From Ypsolopha sequella (taxonomy: Eukaryota > Arthropoda > Insecta > Lepidoptera > Ypsolophidae), in assembly GCA_934047225.1 (NCBI GenBank), contig OW203987.1, positions 8,955,501 through 9,019,500 on the forward strand: a DNA stretch of 64,000 nucleotides, in the 5' to 3' direction. Each line of letters starts with the position of its first letter. Positions within the stretch are counted from its first letter, which is position 1. A program made the translations under genes and the position numbers. The notes below the pieces were generated by a model. That model saw only the letters and a list, made by a program, of their open reading frames with translations. It was not told where the DNA came from and did no database searches. Positions 44,901 through 55,410 of the stretch are shown here, piece by piece.

Positions 44901-45989
44901 GAGACAATCATTTAAATTGACGCCGTTTGAGCTTTTACAACTTCCGTCAAACACGCAGCGTAACTTTTCTGACCCTGGCTTGAATATGCCATGATGTGGG
45001 ATATAGAAATGGGATTTATGAGCAAAGGTATTGGGGTGACACGGCGACATATGTCCCAATTTTATGTAATCTGACATAAACTCTACGTATTTCGAGCGGA
45101 AGGGCGGGTTCGCTAGCAGCTTCTTCTCCAAATTGAGAAACCTGCGTAGCGCAATAGCGTGAGTGGAACCTAATGTCGGCGCGTTGTGCAGAAAGGGCAG
45201 TGTAACCACATATTGACCTGATGGTTCACGAGTAGTTGTGGTGCGGAAAATGTCCTCACACTGATCCTCTAATGGGCTGGTATGCTTGTAGGTTTGGGGT
45301 TCCTCGGATTCCCAAAACCTCTCAAGACTTTTGTGAATGTCATGAGTGGAATGCTCTGAGTCCGTGTGAGAGCCGACAATGTGAACTGAGTTGACCTGAT
45401 TCGTGGGTGAGGTATGTAAACTTTCGAAAGGTCCAATCAATGTAAAATCAAATATCGTGCCGAAGGCTATAGGCTTGCCAGGGCCGAGCGAAACCTTGGT
45501 TCCGTCTAACACTTGACCAAGAACGTCAGATCCTAGTATTAGATCAACCGGAGCTGGTGTGTGATATTCTCGATCAGCAAGAGGAATCGGTGGGTGACCT
45601 GTTAACTGAGCGAGATCTGGAACCTTTTCCAACGGTAGGTATCCAGTTACGTTCTTCAATATATGGGCTGTGGCCGTGATCATAGGTGTGTCACGGTGAG
45701 TAGGTCGGCATACAATTGTGATTGATGCCTTTGAGTTTTATGTGTGCTGATTTCCAACTCCTGCGATTTTTAGAGATGTATGTTTTAATGGTAAATTTAA
45801 AATTGTGGCCATGCGCTGAGAACAAAGAGTCAGCATACTTCCACAGTCTAACAGGGCTCGTGCTGAGTGAAATTGACCATGTACGTCTGCTATTTTAAGT
45901 GAGACGGTTGGCAACAAAATTGGCGTGTTGGTGACGTTCACTACACGTTGTGCGGAGTTACAGTAATTTTCTGTTGGAGTTGAAGTCAT
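41979..45989 (-). pseudogene. pol: BEL/Pao pol (PR-RT-RH-IN), one nonsense codon
   Basis: A single frame of 1337 codons with one internal TAA at 45738-45740. The outer copy has CAA (Gln) at that place, so this is a one-base nonsense change. Domains in order: aspartic protease with DCG instead of the usual DSG/DTG; RT with FVDDILSGAD; RNase H (HGFADASEAGFGA, KLELSAATLL, CWSDSTIVLAWL); integrase zinc region (HCHPGADT...CIRCFRC); and DDE core (TTDFAG, IRSDCGTNYVG, WFGALHE). The C-terminus resembles the BEL DUF5641 region. The long part after the stop (45683-41979) is 1234 codons. Confidence 0.92.
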
Positions 45990-46100
45990 TGAGTGACAAT
46001 GAGCTGAGTGTGTATGTGATGAGTGTGTGTGTGATGAGTGTGCTGAGTGTGCTGAGTGCTGGTCGTCCTCGCCTTCATAGTGCTCTGTTATTGTAGGTAG

Positions 46101-47653
46101 TCACTGTTGCCTACCTACCCAAGACCTACTTGGCGATCGCGATTGAGTGGGCGAGTTGGGATGGGACGTATATGCCTGTGTAGCATGTGCCGAATGGTAT
46201 TGAGGCTCATGCGCTGAGCGCTGTCTGGGCTGCTCACGTAGAGACGGAGGCAGCAAATGAGCAGATGAGCGTGTCGGAGACATGGCCCCATGGCGATGCA
46301 GTGAAGTATGGTGGTCAGACCGCCCACACTCCTTGCATGCACGTGTAGACCTGCACTCGTTCTCATAATGAGGACCCAAACAGCGTCGGCACCGGTTGCG
46401 TGAGTTCACAAAATCCCACCGACCTTGGACCGGTTGGTTATTAAATCCTGGGCATGCGATGAGTTTGTGTCCCCTATTCCTGCAGTATGGGCATGGCATA
46501 CCACCGGTAGGGGAAGAAGGTTGAGCCGAATAACTCTGTTGGCGAGTGGGTGATGGGGATGATTGGGCCGAGTAAACTAGCTGACGAGCGGATGATGAGG
46601 ACGGTTGGGCCGAGTAAACTGGCGCTGTCTCAAATGCCAAAAATGGTTGACGAATAGGACGGGGGGAGCGATTGTCCTGCCGAGGAGCTATGGGGCGGAA
46701 CTCTTGATGAGCCTGGTAGGGCTGACGTGGAGTACCTCGAGTGGGCTGAAGCAGCTTATTGAGCTGAGCGAGCCTTTCTGACGGGCCGGGCCGTGCTGAA
46801 GAAGGAGCATTCTGTGACGCAAGGGACGATGACTCATTCTCCTTGCAGCGTGCGTGCTCTTCCAAGAACTCAATGAGGTTCTTGAGCGTGGGCAGAGTTG
46901 CACGAGATCCGTACTTCCGCTCGAAAAGAGTGCGGAGCTCGCCTTGCAGTTGCGGAGAGCGCTTTGCGCTGAGATAAGCGGAATTAAGAACGATGTGCGG
47001 ATATCCGAACGCATGTGGATGTGCGGAAGATTCATGATAATGTCCACAAATCGGTCAATGAGCACGCGACGATTATCGTAACGCCTGGTGAGAATTTCCA
47101 TGGCTATGGGATAATTCTCGTTGGTAGGGTAGAGGTGTTTCACCATATCATGTGCCTCACCCTTTAGGGCGCCTAACAAATAATGCAGTTTGACAGCATC
47201 CGAGACTGTAGCCATCTCACTGATAAGGCTCCTAAAAACGGCAATAAACGAGGGCCATTCTTCCACGTTCGAGTGAAACTCCGGAATTGGTATTTTTGGT
47301 AGAACACCAACGGGTGTACCTGAGCTGAGGGGTTGCGTCTTGTCCGGAAGAGCTGATTTTTCATTTAATTTTTCAAATGCCACTAGGATAGCATCATAGT
47401 TGCTAAGTGCCGACTGAAAATTTTTTGTGTAGGTTGCCTCAGTTTCGTCGGACAAATCCTCATCGTCAAGGATCTCATAATATACGTCCTCTAACTTAGT
47501 TTTAACGCTTTGTATGTTTGCGTAACGAGCGGTGAAGTCCGCCACAGAATATGTTTTTCTGTCGCCTGCCTCGACCGCCGCACCAATCTCCTTTAACAGA
47601 ACTATCGCCTTTACGGCCTCACGAAACATCGCAGCTTGTGATTTCGAAGGCAT
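46101..47653 (-). pseudogene. gag: BEL/Pao gag (inner element), frameshifted
   Basis: The N-terminal frame runs 47653-46688 and follows Gag up to LISAQSALRN, then goes out of frame. The C-terminal frame resumes at 46865-46101 with the zinc knuckles CPYCRNRGHKLIAC and CRRCLGPHYENEC. Compared with the outer gag, about 58 bp is missing near 46945-46957, which shifts the frame. The N-terminal half is only moderately similar to the outer Gag, while the C-terminal half is nearly the same. Confidence 0.9.
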
Positions 47654-48751
47654 CTTAATCTTGTTAAACTAGGTGGTTGATTACTAAGATAAAATACGCA
47701 ACGAGTTTGAGCTGAACTATAAGAGCGAACGTACAACTAAAATAATTGATGAGATAGATGAATAGAGCTGAGATACTTGCGCGGATGAAGTAACAATGAC
47801 TATGTTCAAACGGAACACGGAAATAAACACGACAGAGAAAGAAAAAAAAAATTTTTTTTTAAACAACCTGTATATGAGCTGATACACCAACTTGGAACAC
47901 CCTATATGTGTACCACAAACAACAAGAGCAGAGATGAGATGAAAAAACAAATTGTTTACTATATTTGTGCTATATATACCCGGGTAAAAAAAGCAGACAA
48001 TAACACAAATAAACTGTCCGGCAATCTATTACCGTAACACAAGATTAGCGTAACATAAAATATCTAAAAAGGGCCGGTGAACTTGTTAACTTTTATGTTA
48101 TTTGCCTTAAAATCATGTGCCGACAATACACGCTAGTTCGTCGTCGAAAATTCTATTTATAGAATAAAATACCTACCTACTGCTTTGAGAGCGTAAACAA
48201 ACAAAGAATGTATTTACCTAGCCGAAATCGGATCTAAATGAGCGGACAATCCAATGATGCAAATCAAGCTTTGTTAATACGTACGTAATAACGTGTGTAC
48301 TTATGTACTCAACACACGTAACTTACGTATATATGTGACGTATATAAGTGCACGAAATAAAGCGAATTTATACTCGCACCAAAAAAAATATCTCGCAAGA
48401 TACCTACGAAAACTATCTTTGACAATGGGCAGATTTACTAAAGATATATAGTGGACTGTAACAAACAATTGGGCTGAATGGATATAATTATATTATCTGA
48501 GCTGAACAATAATAACAAACGGGATGAAAATGAGTTTATTCTGTGCCGGGGGCGGGGGGGGCCGGTTCTATACCGATAAATGGAATGTTCTAGGCGGCGG
48601 CGGTTCTAATTACCTACCCGCAATAGGTATTCGAGACCACAAAATATATTTTTTTTTTTTTTGCCGGGAAAGGGGGCAAAATATGTAACCGGGTGAAAAT
48701 GGACTGTAGTAAATAGAGTGGGGCTGGTTCTAACGGTTCGAAGGGCCAAAA
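47654..48751 (-). other. Leader of inner BEL element
   Basis: Begins after the 5' LTR with TTTTGGCCCTTCGAACCG (PBS-like). It carries the same landmarks as the outer leader: a CCCCCGGCACA-type tract, ACGTACTTACGT-rich sequence, 'CCAAGTTGGTGTATCAG' and A/T homopolymers. The divergence from the outer leader is clearly greater than in pol. Confidence 0.6.
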
Positions 48752-49140
48752 TGTAACCGCTGGCTACAGGAATGCAGGGCTGATGGGATTTGACACGGGA
48801 GAATTGTGGGTGCACTGACCTGTTCTGAATGTTGTGATGATTGTGGATGGATGCGCTGTGCAGCGTCCCTCCTTGTTGGGCTGATGGAGACGGCGTTTTG
48901 GTCAGGAATGTGCAGAATGTCTTGGTATATACTGTGAACACAACACTTTCACAACCTAAAGGGTAGGTACGCGATATTGTTTGGGCTGGCGGCGCGAGTG
49001 TGCATACGTGTCGTTCGATCGACGTTTACGGCAGAACAGCAAGGACCAGCGCCCGCGCGCGCCTCGACCGGCGCGCGGCGGGGGGGGGTGGTCATCCGCG
49101 CATGCGCGCGCGAATCACGCGTCACGCTGTAGCGTGAACA
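48752..49140 (-). repeat. 5' LTR of inner BEL element
   Basis: Identical by eye to 41609-41997. Immediately beyond it (49141) the duplicated CACGC and the rest of the outer gag resume. Confidence 0.93.
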
Positions 49141-49145
49141 CACGC

Positions 49146-49901
49146 TGCAAGGAGAATGAGTCATCGTCCCTTGCGTCACAGGATGCTCCTTCTTCAGCAC
49201 GGCTCGGCCCGTCAGAAAGGCTCGCTCAGCTCAATCAGCTGGTTCAGCCCACTCGAGGTTCCCGTCAGCCTTATACGGCTACTAGAGAATTCCGCCCCAT
49301 AGCTCCGCTTAGGAGCCGGCAAGAATATCGCTCTCCTCAACCTGCTCCCCATAGGCCGTTCTTGGCATTCGGTGACGCCCTAACCTACTCGGCCCAACCG
49401 TCCTCATCATCCGCTCGTCAGCCAGTTTACTCGGCCCAAACATCCCCATCACCCACTCGCCCACGAAATTATTCGGCTCAACCTTCTTCCCCTACTGGTG
49501 GTATGCCATGCCCATACTGCAAGAATAGGGGACATAAGCTCATCGCCTGCCCACAATTTAATAACCAACCGGTTCAAGGTCGGTGGGATTTTGTGAACTC
49601 ACGCAACCGGTGCCGACGCTGTTTGGGTCCTCACTATGAGAACGAGTGCAGGTCTACACGTGCATGCAAGGAGTGTGGGCGGACTGACCACCACACTTCA
49701 CTGCATCGCCATGGGGCCATGTCTCCGACACGCTCATCTGCTCATTTGCTGCCTCCGTCTCTACGTGAGCAGCCCAGACAGCGCTCAGCACATGAGCCTC
49801 AGCACCATTCGGCACATGTTACACAGGCATACACGTCCCGTCCCAACCCGCCCACTCAATCGCGATCGCCAAGTAGGTCTCGGGTAGGTAGGCAACAGTG
49901 A
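49146..49901 (+). pseudogene. gag: BEL/Pao gag, 3' part (outer element)
   Basis: Continues the frame broken at 41608: 251 codons plus stop. A Ser/Pro/Gln-rich linker is followed by zinc knuckles CPYCKNRGHKLIAC and RCRRCLGPHYENEC, then ACKECGRTDHH. An apparent 306-codon frame starting at 48981 includes inverted LTR sequence and is not a real start. The stop at 49899-49901 precedes the pol ATG by about 100 bp of ACACTCATCACA repeats. Confidence 0.9.
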
Positions 49902-50003
49902 CTACCTACCATAACAGAGCACTATGAAGGCGAGGACGACCAGTACTCAGCACACTCATCACACACACACTCATCACATACACACTCAGCTCATTTTCAC
50001 TCC

Positions 50004-52355
50004 ATGACTTCAACTCCAACAGAGAATTCCTGTAACTCCGCACAACGTGTAGTGAACGTCACTAACACACCAATTTTGTTGCCAACCGTCTCACTTAAAT
50101 TAGCAGACGTACATGGTCAATTTCACTCAGCACGAGCCCTGTTAGACTGTGGAAGTATGCTGACTCTTTGTTCTCAGCGCATGGCCACAATTTTAAATTT
50201 ACCATTAAAACATACATCTCTAAAAATCGCAGGAGTTGGAAATCAGCACACACAAAACTCAAAGGCATCAATCACAATTGTATGCCAACCTACACACCGT
50301 GACACACCTACGATCACGGCCACAGCCCATATATTGAAGAACGTAACTGGGTACCTACCGTTAGAAAAGGTTCCAGATCTCGTTCAGTTAACAGGTCACC
50401 CACCGATTCCTCTTGCTGATCGAGATTATCACACACCAGCTCCGGTTGATCTAATACTAGGATCTGACGTTCTTGGTCAAGTGTTAGACGGAACCAAGGT
50501 TTCGCTCGGCCCTGGCAAGCCCATAGCCTTCGGCACGATATTTGATTTTACATTGATAGGACCTTTCGAAAGTTTACATACCTCACCCACGAATCAGGTC
50601 AATTCAGTTCACATTGTCGGCTCTCCTCTACGTGGAGGCATGTCTGCCCAGTCTCTCTCACTTCATGACCTTTGGTGGTCACCCAGTTGGCTCAAAGAAC
50701 CTACTTGCACTTGGCCCAAGTTGCCACCCGCTCTAGGCCATCATGCTCTCCCAGGCCTTAAGCCCAAAAAGGTACCAGCACACATAGCAGTCCCAGATAT
50801 CGATCTGGACTTGCTCACTCGCTACAGCTCACTTGACAAGCTCGTCGGAGTGACGGCTTGTATTCAAAGGTTCATATTAAATTGTCGGCACAGCCCAGAT
50901 GCACGGCGCTCTGGTCCGTTGACAGCTAATGAACGTAGGGACGCTCTGTTGCACTGGGTCCGCTCTGTTCAGCACAATGAGTTTTCTGAAGACATTAATC
51001 GTATCCAGACTGATAAGGTTTGTCCCGTTCGGCTCCAGCGCCTCTCGCCCTTCATAAAGGACGGCCTCTTGAGAGTCGGTGGTCGTCTCTCTCACGCGTC
51101 AATTAGGTATGACGCTCAACACCCACTCATTCTACCCAGCTCAAGTCCGCTCGTAGATCTCATTATAGACCACTATCACAAAATACACTGCCACCCTGGA
51201 GCTGACACATTACACGCCATATTACGCCAGCAGTACTGGATTCTGTCCGCTCGTCGTATTATTAGATACCGCGTGTTTAAATGTATGAGATGTTTCCGGT
51301 GCCGCGCTCAGCCCAAGGCTCCGCTCATGGCTGATCTCCCAGTAGACAGAGTTACTCCTCAGCCAGTTTTTAGTCACGTCACGACGGACTTTGCTGGCCA
51401 CTTCTTCGTTAAATCCAGCACGTTGCGGAACGCGAAACTCATAAAGGCGTATTTTTGTATTTTCGTTTGCCTCGCAACAAAGGCGGTTCATTTGGAACCA
51501 GTCTCTGCACTCACAACGGAAGCGTTCTTTGCGGCATTGCAACGTTTTATCTCACGTCGCGGTACTCCAGTTCTCATTCGCTCAGACTGCGGCACAAACT
51601 ATGTAGGTGCTAGGAATCAGCTCATTGAAGTTCAGAACTTCCTTAGGTCAAACAATGATGCAATCACTCAAAAGCTCGCGAATCAGCACATAACTTGGTT
51701 ACTGAACCCGCCTAAAGGGCCTTGGTTCGGCGCTCTGCACGAAATAAACGTAAAATCCACCAAGCAACTACTTTATCGCGTGATAGGTGAACAGCACCTC
51801 ACTTTTGAGGAATTCTCTACCCTTTTGGCTCGAATTGAGGCTGTACTCAACTCAAGACCGCTCTGCCCAATTTCATCCGACCCTACGGACTTTGAACCTC
51901 TCACGGCCGGACATTTCATTATTGGTCGTCCGCTCACCGCTCTACCTGAGCAGTCTTTTGACGACAGACCCATATCTGCTCTTAAACGCTTTCAGCTCAT
52001 TCAAGCGCTCTCTCAGCGCTTTTGGACTCTCTGGTCCAGATCCTACCTCCATACCCTGCAAACCCGCTCCAAATGGCTCTCCCCTTCTTCCCCTCCTCAA
52101 GTGGGTGAACTGGTCCTCATCAAAGAGGATGACCTGCCTCCGCTCCAATGGAAGTTGGGGAGAATTCTCCGCACGATACCTGGCAAGGATGGAGTGATCC
52201 GAGTTGTGGATCTGGACACAGCCCATGGAAATCTGCGACGACCTGTGTTCAAGATAGCCAGGTTGCCGTTGGATTCAGCTCAAGAGGAGTCGCAGCCCCG
52301 GCCCCCCCAGGATGTTCACGCCACCAGCGTGACGTTCGCGCATGCGAATGACTAA
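50004..52355 (+). CDS. pol: BEL/Pao protease-integrase, RT and RNase H deleted
   Basis: Open frame of 783 codons. Residues 1-207 are the aspartic protease region (active site LLDCGS, Asp48) and its downstream segment. At about 208-212 the sequence jumps (GSPLRGGMSA) straight to the connector before integrase. The integrase zinc region (CHPGADT...CMRCFRC), DDE core (SDCGTNYVG, WFGALHE) and C-terminal domain follow. Versus the inner Pol about 562 residues (1.69 kb) are missing, precisely in frame. The stop lies 43 bp inside the 3' LTR. Remaining parts are nearly identical to the inner copy. Confidence 0.92.
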   Translation: MTSTPTENSCNSAQRVVNVTNTPILLPTVSLKLADVHGQFHSARALLDCGSMLTLCSQRMATILNLPLKHTSLKIAGVGNQHTQNSKASITIVCQPTHRDTPTITATAHILKNVTGYLPLEKVPDLVQLTGHPPIPLADRDYHTPAPVDLILGSDVLGQVLDGTKVSLGPGKPIAFGTIFDFTLIGPFESLHTSPTNQVNSVHIVGSPLRGGMSAQSLSLHDLWWSPSWLKEPTCTWPKLPPALGHHALPGLKPKKVPAHIAVPDIDLDLLTRYSSLDKLVGVTACIQRFILNCRHSPDARRSGPLTANERRDALLHWVRSVQHNEFSEDINRIQTDKVCPVRLQRLSPFIKDGLLRVGGRLSHASIRYDAQHPLILPSSSPLVDLIIDHYHKIHCHPGADTLHAILRQQYWILSARRIIRYRVFKCMRCFRCRAQPKAPLMADLPVDRVTPQPVFSHVTTDFAGHFFVKSSTLRNAKLIKAYFCIFVCLATKAVHLEPVSALTTEAFFAALQRFISRRGTPVLIRSDCGTNYVGARNQLIEVQNFLRSNNDAITQKLANQHITWLLNPPKGPWFGALHEINVKSTKQLLYRVIGEQHLTFEEFSTLLARIEAVLNSRPLCPISSDPTDFEPLTAGHFIIGRPLTALPEQSFDDRPISALKRFQLIQALSQRFWTLWSRSYLHTLQTRSKWLSPSSPPQVGELVLIKEDDLPPLQWKLGRILRTIPGKDGVIRVVDLDTAHGNLRRPVFKIARLPLDSAQEESQPRPPQDVHATSVTFAHAND

Positions 52356-52725
52356 TTTCGCGGCGCAGCGCTGGCGCCACCTGACAGCGCCAGCGACTGG
52401 TGCGCCGGCGGTTCGCTCGCCCTGTTCCGCGCAGGACATCGTCCGAACCACACGTGTGTACACACTCGCGCCGCCGACACAAACAATATCGCGTACCTAC
52501 CAGTGTTGTGTTCATATTATATACCAGTGTTGTGTTCACATTACTCCAAGACAATCCTGCACATTCCTGCCCAAGGCGCCAGCTCCATCAGCCCAACAAG
52601 GAAGGACGCCACGCGGCGCAGTTTGTCGGCCCATCCATCCATCAAAGGTCAGTCAGTTTACCCACAATTCTCCAATCAATCCTCAAATCCCATCAGCTCT
52701 GCATTCCTGTAACCTCGCCGTTACA
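52313..52725 (+). repeat. 3' LTR of outer BEL element
   Basis: 413 bp, TGTTCACGCC...GCCGTTACA. Two substitutions relative to the 5' LTR were seen in the first 40 bp. Followed by the duplicated ACCCG. Confidence 0.93.
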
Positions 52726-52730
52726 ACCCG

Positions 52731-52835
52731 CATTTCTACCTATAGTGAGCCAATGGCTTATTAAGATCGAGCCATATCTGAGATTTATTTTTCTCCGAGA
52801 GTTAGTTTTTAATCGATTTCTTTTTATATTGACAA
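52731..52835 (+). repeat. Tandem array, fourth unit (right of BEL)
   Basis: CATTTCTACCTATAGTGAGCC, GAGCCATATCTGAG, TTTTTCTCCGAGAGTTAG and TTTTTAATCGATTTC continue the array interrupted at 38987. Confidence 0.85.
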
Positions 52836-53039
52836 TACCAACAGCATGACAAACACAAATGAAAAATTGCTCAGTTATAAAACGGTATAAAGTTTATATT
52901 TCAGGCAGAACTGCCTCTGAGCTAACTAAGCATATTTAGTTCGATTCTTATTGAATTTAATACTTACTGCAAATTATATTTATATTATTTAAATTATATT
53001 TGCAGTCTAGTAATTTTGCTATTAATTATATAAATAAAT

Positions 53040-53170
53040 ATGCACGTTTGATCGACGACGCCTCTGGTGACCCAAGGGCTGGGGCATACCTCGGCCAGAG
53101 GATCAGTCTGGCAATCCAGCGGGGTAATGTTGCCAGTCTCTTGGGCACCGCACCCGACGGCAACGGTTTA
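53040..53170 (+). pseudogene. LINE C-terminal/3' fragment
   Basis: The frame reads DDASGDPRAGAYLGQRISLA then IQRGNVASLLGTAPDGN. I have seen similar endings on lepidopteran LINE ORFs. The related, more diverged piece is at 37835-37985 on the other strand. Both flank the BEL/array block. Confidence 0.45.
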
Positions 53171-53310
53171 GATAATATTTTTTATTTAGTAAAATGTTTT
53201 ATTTAGTATAATATTTTAATTAGTATAAGGTTTTAGGGCTTTTTATTTAATTTTTTTTTCTGTTAGGATAAAATGTCTGTATCTGTTAATAAACTTTCCT
53301 AATAAGGTAT

Positions 53311-53477
53311 AGTGATAAAGCCCGATAAGTGCAATTTTATTTCAAAACTCACTGTATTAAATTTTACAGTGAAAGTTCTTCTCTGTGTAAGACGTTTAAA
53401 CATGGTTAACTGATTTCACTACAAAAAAGTGAGAAAAAATTACTATATAAAAATTGCAGTTATCGGGTTTTATCGCT
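53311..53477. mobile_element. Small hairpin MITE, 167 bp
   Basis: AGTGATAAAGCCCGATAAGT at the left and 'TTGCAGTTATCGGGTTTTATCGCT' (53454-53477) at the right are inverted, about 30 bp per arm. Non-coding. Confidence 0.65.
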
Positions 53478-54443
53478 ATTTCATCGAATTATGGAGTCAT
53501 CTATTAATAACTGTTTGCAATAAAATTTATATTACAAAAGTTTTATAATAAAAACTAGAAATAAAGAACTCGAAAGACTCAATTGAAAGGAAATAATAAT
53601 ACCACTACATACAAATGCCTGCGTTAGATTATCCTTCAGTATATTATGTTACATATTAGTTTTTCTTCCATTACTAACTAGGATCTAAGTGGTATCTTTT
53701 ACTCATGGTTTTGTAACATTGCTGTTATATTTACACAATTTATTTTCCTACCAGAAACGATATTTGGGACGCTGCGCCATATTGAACGTGATTGGTATAA
53801 GTATATCATAAATTATAATTATTGTTTATTGAAAAAGGCGTTACTTTGCGGAAGTCTATTAGAATTTGTGGACCATAAATCATTAAATACTAGACAATAT
53901 TAAAAATGTGTATGCTGAAGACATTAAGTATATTAACTTCCATTTCGCAAGACGAAGGATCCTCAGCGATATTTCATAAGAACTTGACGGCTCTGTGACA
54001 CTATCAGGGATGAAGTGAAAAAGAAAGCCCAAAATAGACTTGGCCAATATTAAATCTCACGGGCTTTGAGACCAAGTATGTAATCAGATTTAAAAATATA
54101 AAAAAAATACGTAATAAGAAATTGTCATATGCCTAAAACGATAAAATGGGTATAAGGGTTGAAAACGATCATCCTTGTCGTTATTAATTATTATTTTGAG
54201 GAAATTTATTACAGTGTATTTTTATGCGGCCTAATCATAGTATAATCTAGGCTTATATATAACACACATGCAAGCGATTTTAAAGAAACTGTTACAGCGA
54301 TTACGTACCAAAAACTTATTTAAGCAATTGCCAATCTAAAAGCTTTTCTACTCGCACTTGACCGATTTTTTTTTTTATTATCTTATATGTTTTAGGTTAC
54401 CGTAACCTTGTGGCTACATTGATGCTACCTACCCGACGAACAG
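53478..54443. other. Unassigned AT-rich sequence
   Basis: No gene, TIR pair or repeat recognised. Confidence 0.3.
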
Positions 54444-54876
54444 TATGTATGTGGCAGGCAAATAGTAAATTTCGGCATTTTACAAACAGCGTCGTCAGTT
54501 TTTAAATGCTTGCCGTCTGGCAAATTGTAAAATGCTCGCTGTTTGTAAAATGACTTCGTCATTTTCTAAAAAGCCGAAATTGAAAGTCTTTACAAAAAGT
54601 GAAAAACGACGCTGTGACGATGAGCGGAGCGAGAAGGAGCCTGTTAGGTTTTCATGTAAGTAAATACTGGGAATCGAACGAAGCGGCGCGAAGTGGAGCG
54701 CAGCGAGGCAACCTTCAATAGTTCTAACAGAATTACTATATGCAGAGACAAAGTATAATATGCTGAATTCTACTATATGACGAAAATTCGTCAAATATCA
54801 AATAGCGAGCGTTTACAAACTGACTACGCCGTTTGTTAAATGCCGAATTTTATTATTTACCTGCGACATGTACATA
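54444..54876. mobile_element. TIR element, about 430 bp
   Basis: Left end: ATGTGGCAGGCAAATAGTAAAT, then TTCGGCATTTTACAAACAGC. Right end: 'GTTTGTTAAATGCCGAATTT' then 'TATTTACCTGCGACATGT'. The arms are about 58 bp with several mismatches. The interior has further ATTTTACAA/TTGTAAAAT words and a GAGCGGAGCGAG-type GC patch. The 99-codon - frame is not recognised. Confidence 0.6.
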
Positions 54877-55139
54877 TTTGATGTTCCATAGCCTCGCTGT
54901 AAGCACAAGCCTGCTCGCGGCATCGGATCGTGAAACCACATTTTGTGTTCGAGCGAGTAAACGAAAACCTCATCCATTTGAATAATTTACAACTTACAAC
55001 CTAAACTTTGTACACCGCCACACGTGCACGAGTAGATGTTCATGAAATGTTGCGTTACAAAGTTAAAAGTTAACTGTAATTTTATAATTTAGTCCTTCGT
55101 TTATTTTTTTTACATTTTCTTTTGTCTAGTGTTTCGAAC

Positions 55140-55410
55140 GTTACCCCTCGGCCACAGCTTCAGACTTCGAGAGGCGCGCCAAGCGGTTCTTTTTGCAACG
55201 GCGCCGGCGGAGAGAACAAATGTATGAAGTTGTAAAGAGCCGGCCATGGGTCGCCGCTCGCGCGTCTTGTCCGGCTTCGAGTGACTTGCGCTTTTGCGCG
55301 ACGGCGGTATGCGGGGAGGCGGGCGGTTAAAACAGTGATCGAGCGCACAGGACGAACCTAGTGTCGAGCACTTTGAGCGAGCGAGCGCGCTGTACATGAA
55401 GGCGCCGATC
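55140..55410. other. CpG-rich island
   Basis: About 270 bp with dense CG dinucleotides (GGCGCGCCAAGCG, GGCGCCGGCGGAG, GCGAGCGAGCGCGC) in otherwise AT-rich DNA. It could be a promoter/5' UTR of a host gene. Overlapping - frames of 95 and 62 codons reflect the lack of AT-rich stops rather than clear protein. No TIRs or repeat motifs recognised. Confidence 0.5.

Larger units (their letters stand above)
41609..49140 (-). mobile_element. Inner BEL/Pao LTR retrotransposon, nearly intact
   Basis: 7532 bp, inserted antisense in the outer gag, with target duplication CACGC (41604-41608, 49141-49145). On the - strand: 5' LTR (48752-49140), leader, gag (47653 to 46101, frameshifted), protease to integrase (45989 to 41979, one premature stop), 3' LTR (41609-41997). 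The two LTRs read as identical over 389 bp, so insertion is very recent. Confidence 0.95.
38988..52725 (+). mobile_element. Outer BEL/Pao LTR retrotransposon (interrupted)
   Basis: 413-bp LTRs (38988-39400, 52313-52725) begin TGTTCACGCC and end CCGTTACA, with a 5-bp target duplication ACCCG (38983-38987, 52726-52730). Order: 5' LTR, leader, gag (split), protease-integrase, 3' LTR. A second BEL element (41609-49140) is inserted in gag. Without it the element would be about 6.2 kb. It lacks RT and RNase H, so it could only have moved using enzymes supplied in trans, unless the deletion happened after insertion. Confidence 0.95.

Noticed and set aside
48981..49145. N-terminal extension of the 306-codon ORF 48981-49901
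   Set aside because: This part is the inverted LTR of the inner element; only 49146 onward is gag.
55110..55397. 95-codon Arg/Ser-rich - strand protein
   Set aside because: Composition explained by the CpG-rich island; another - frame is open over the same bases and no domain is recognisable.
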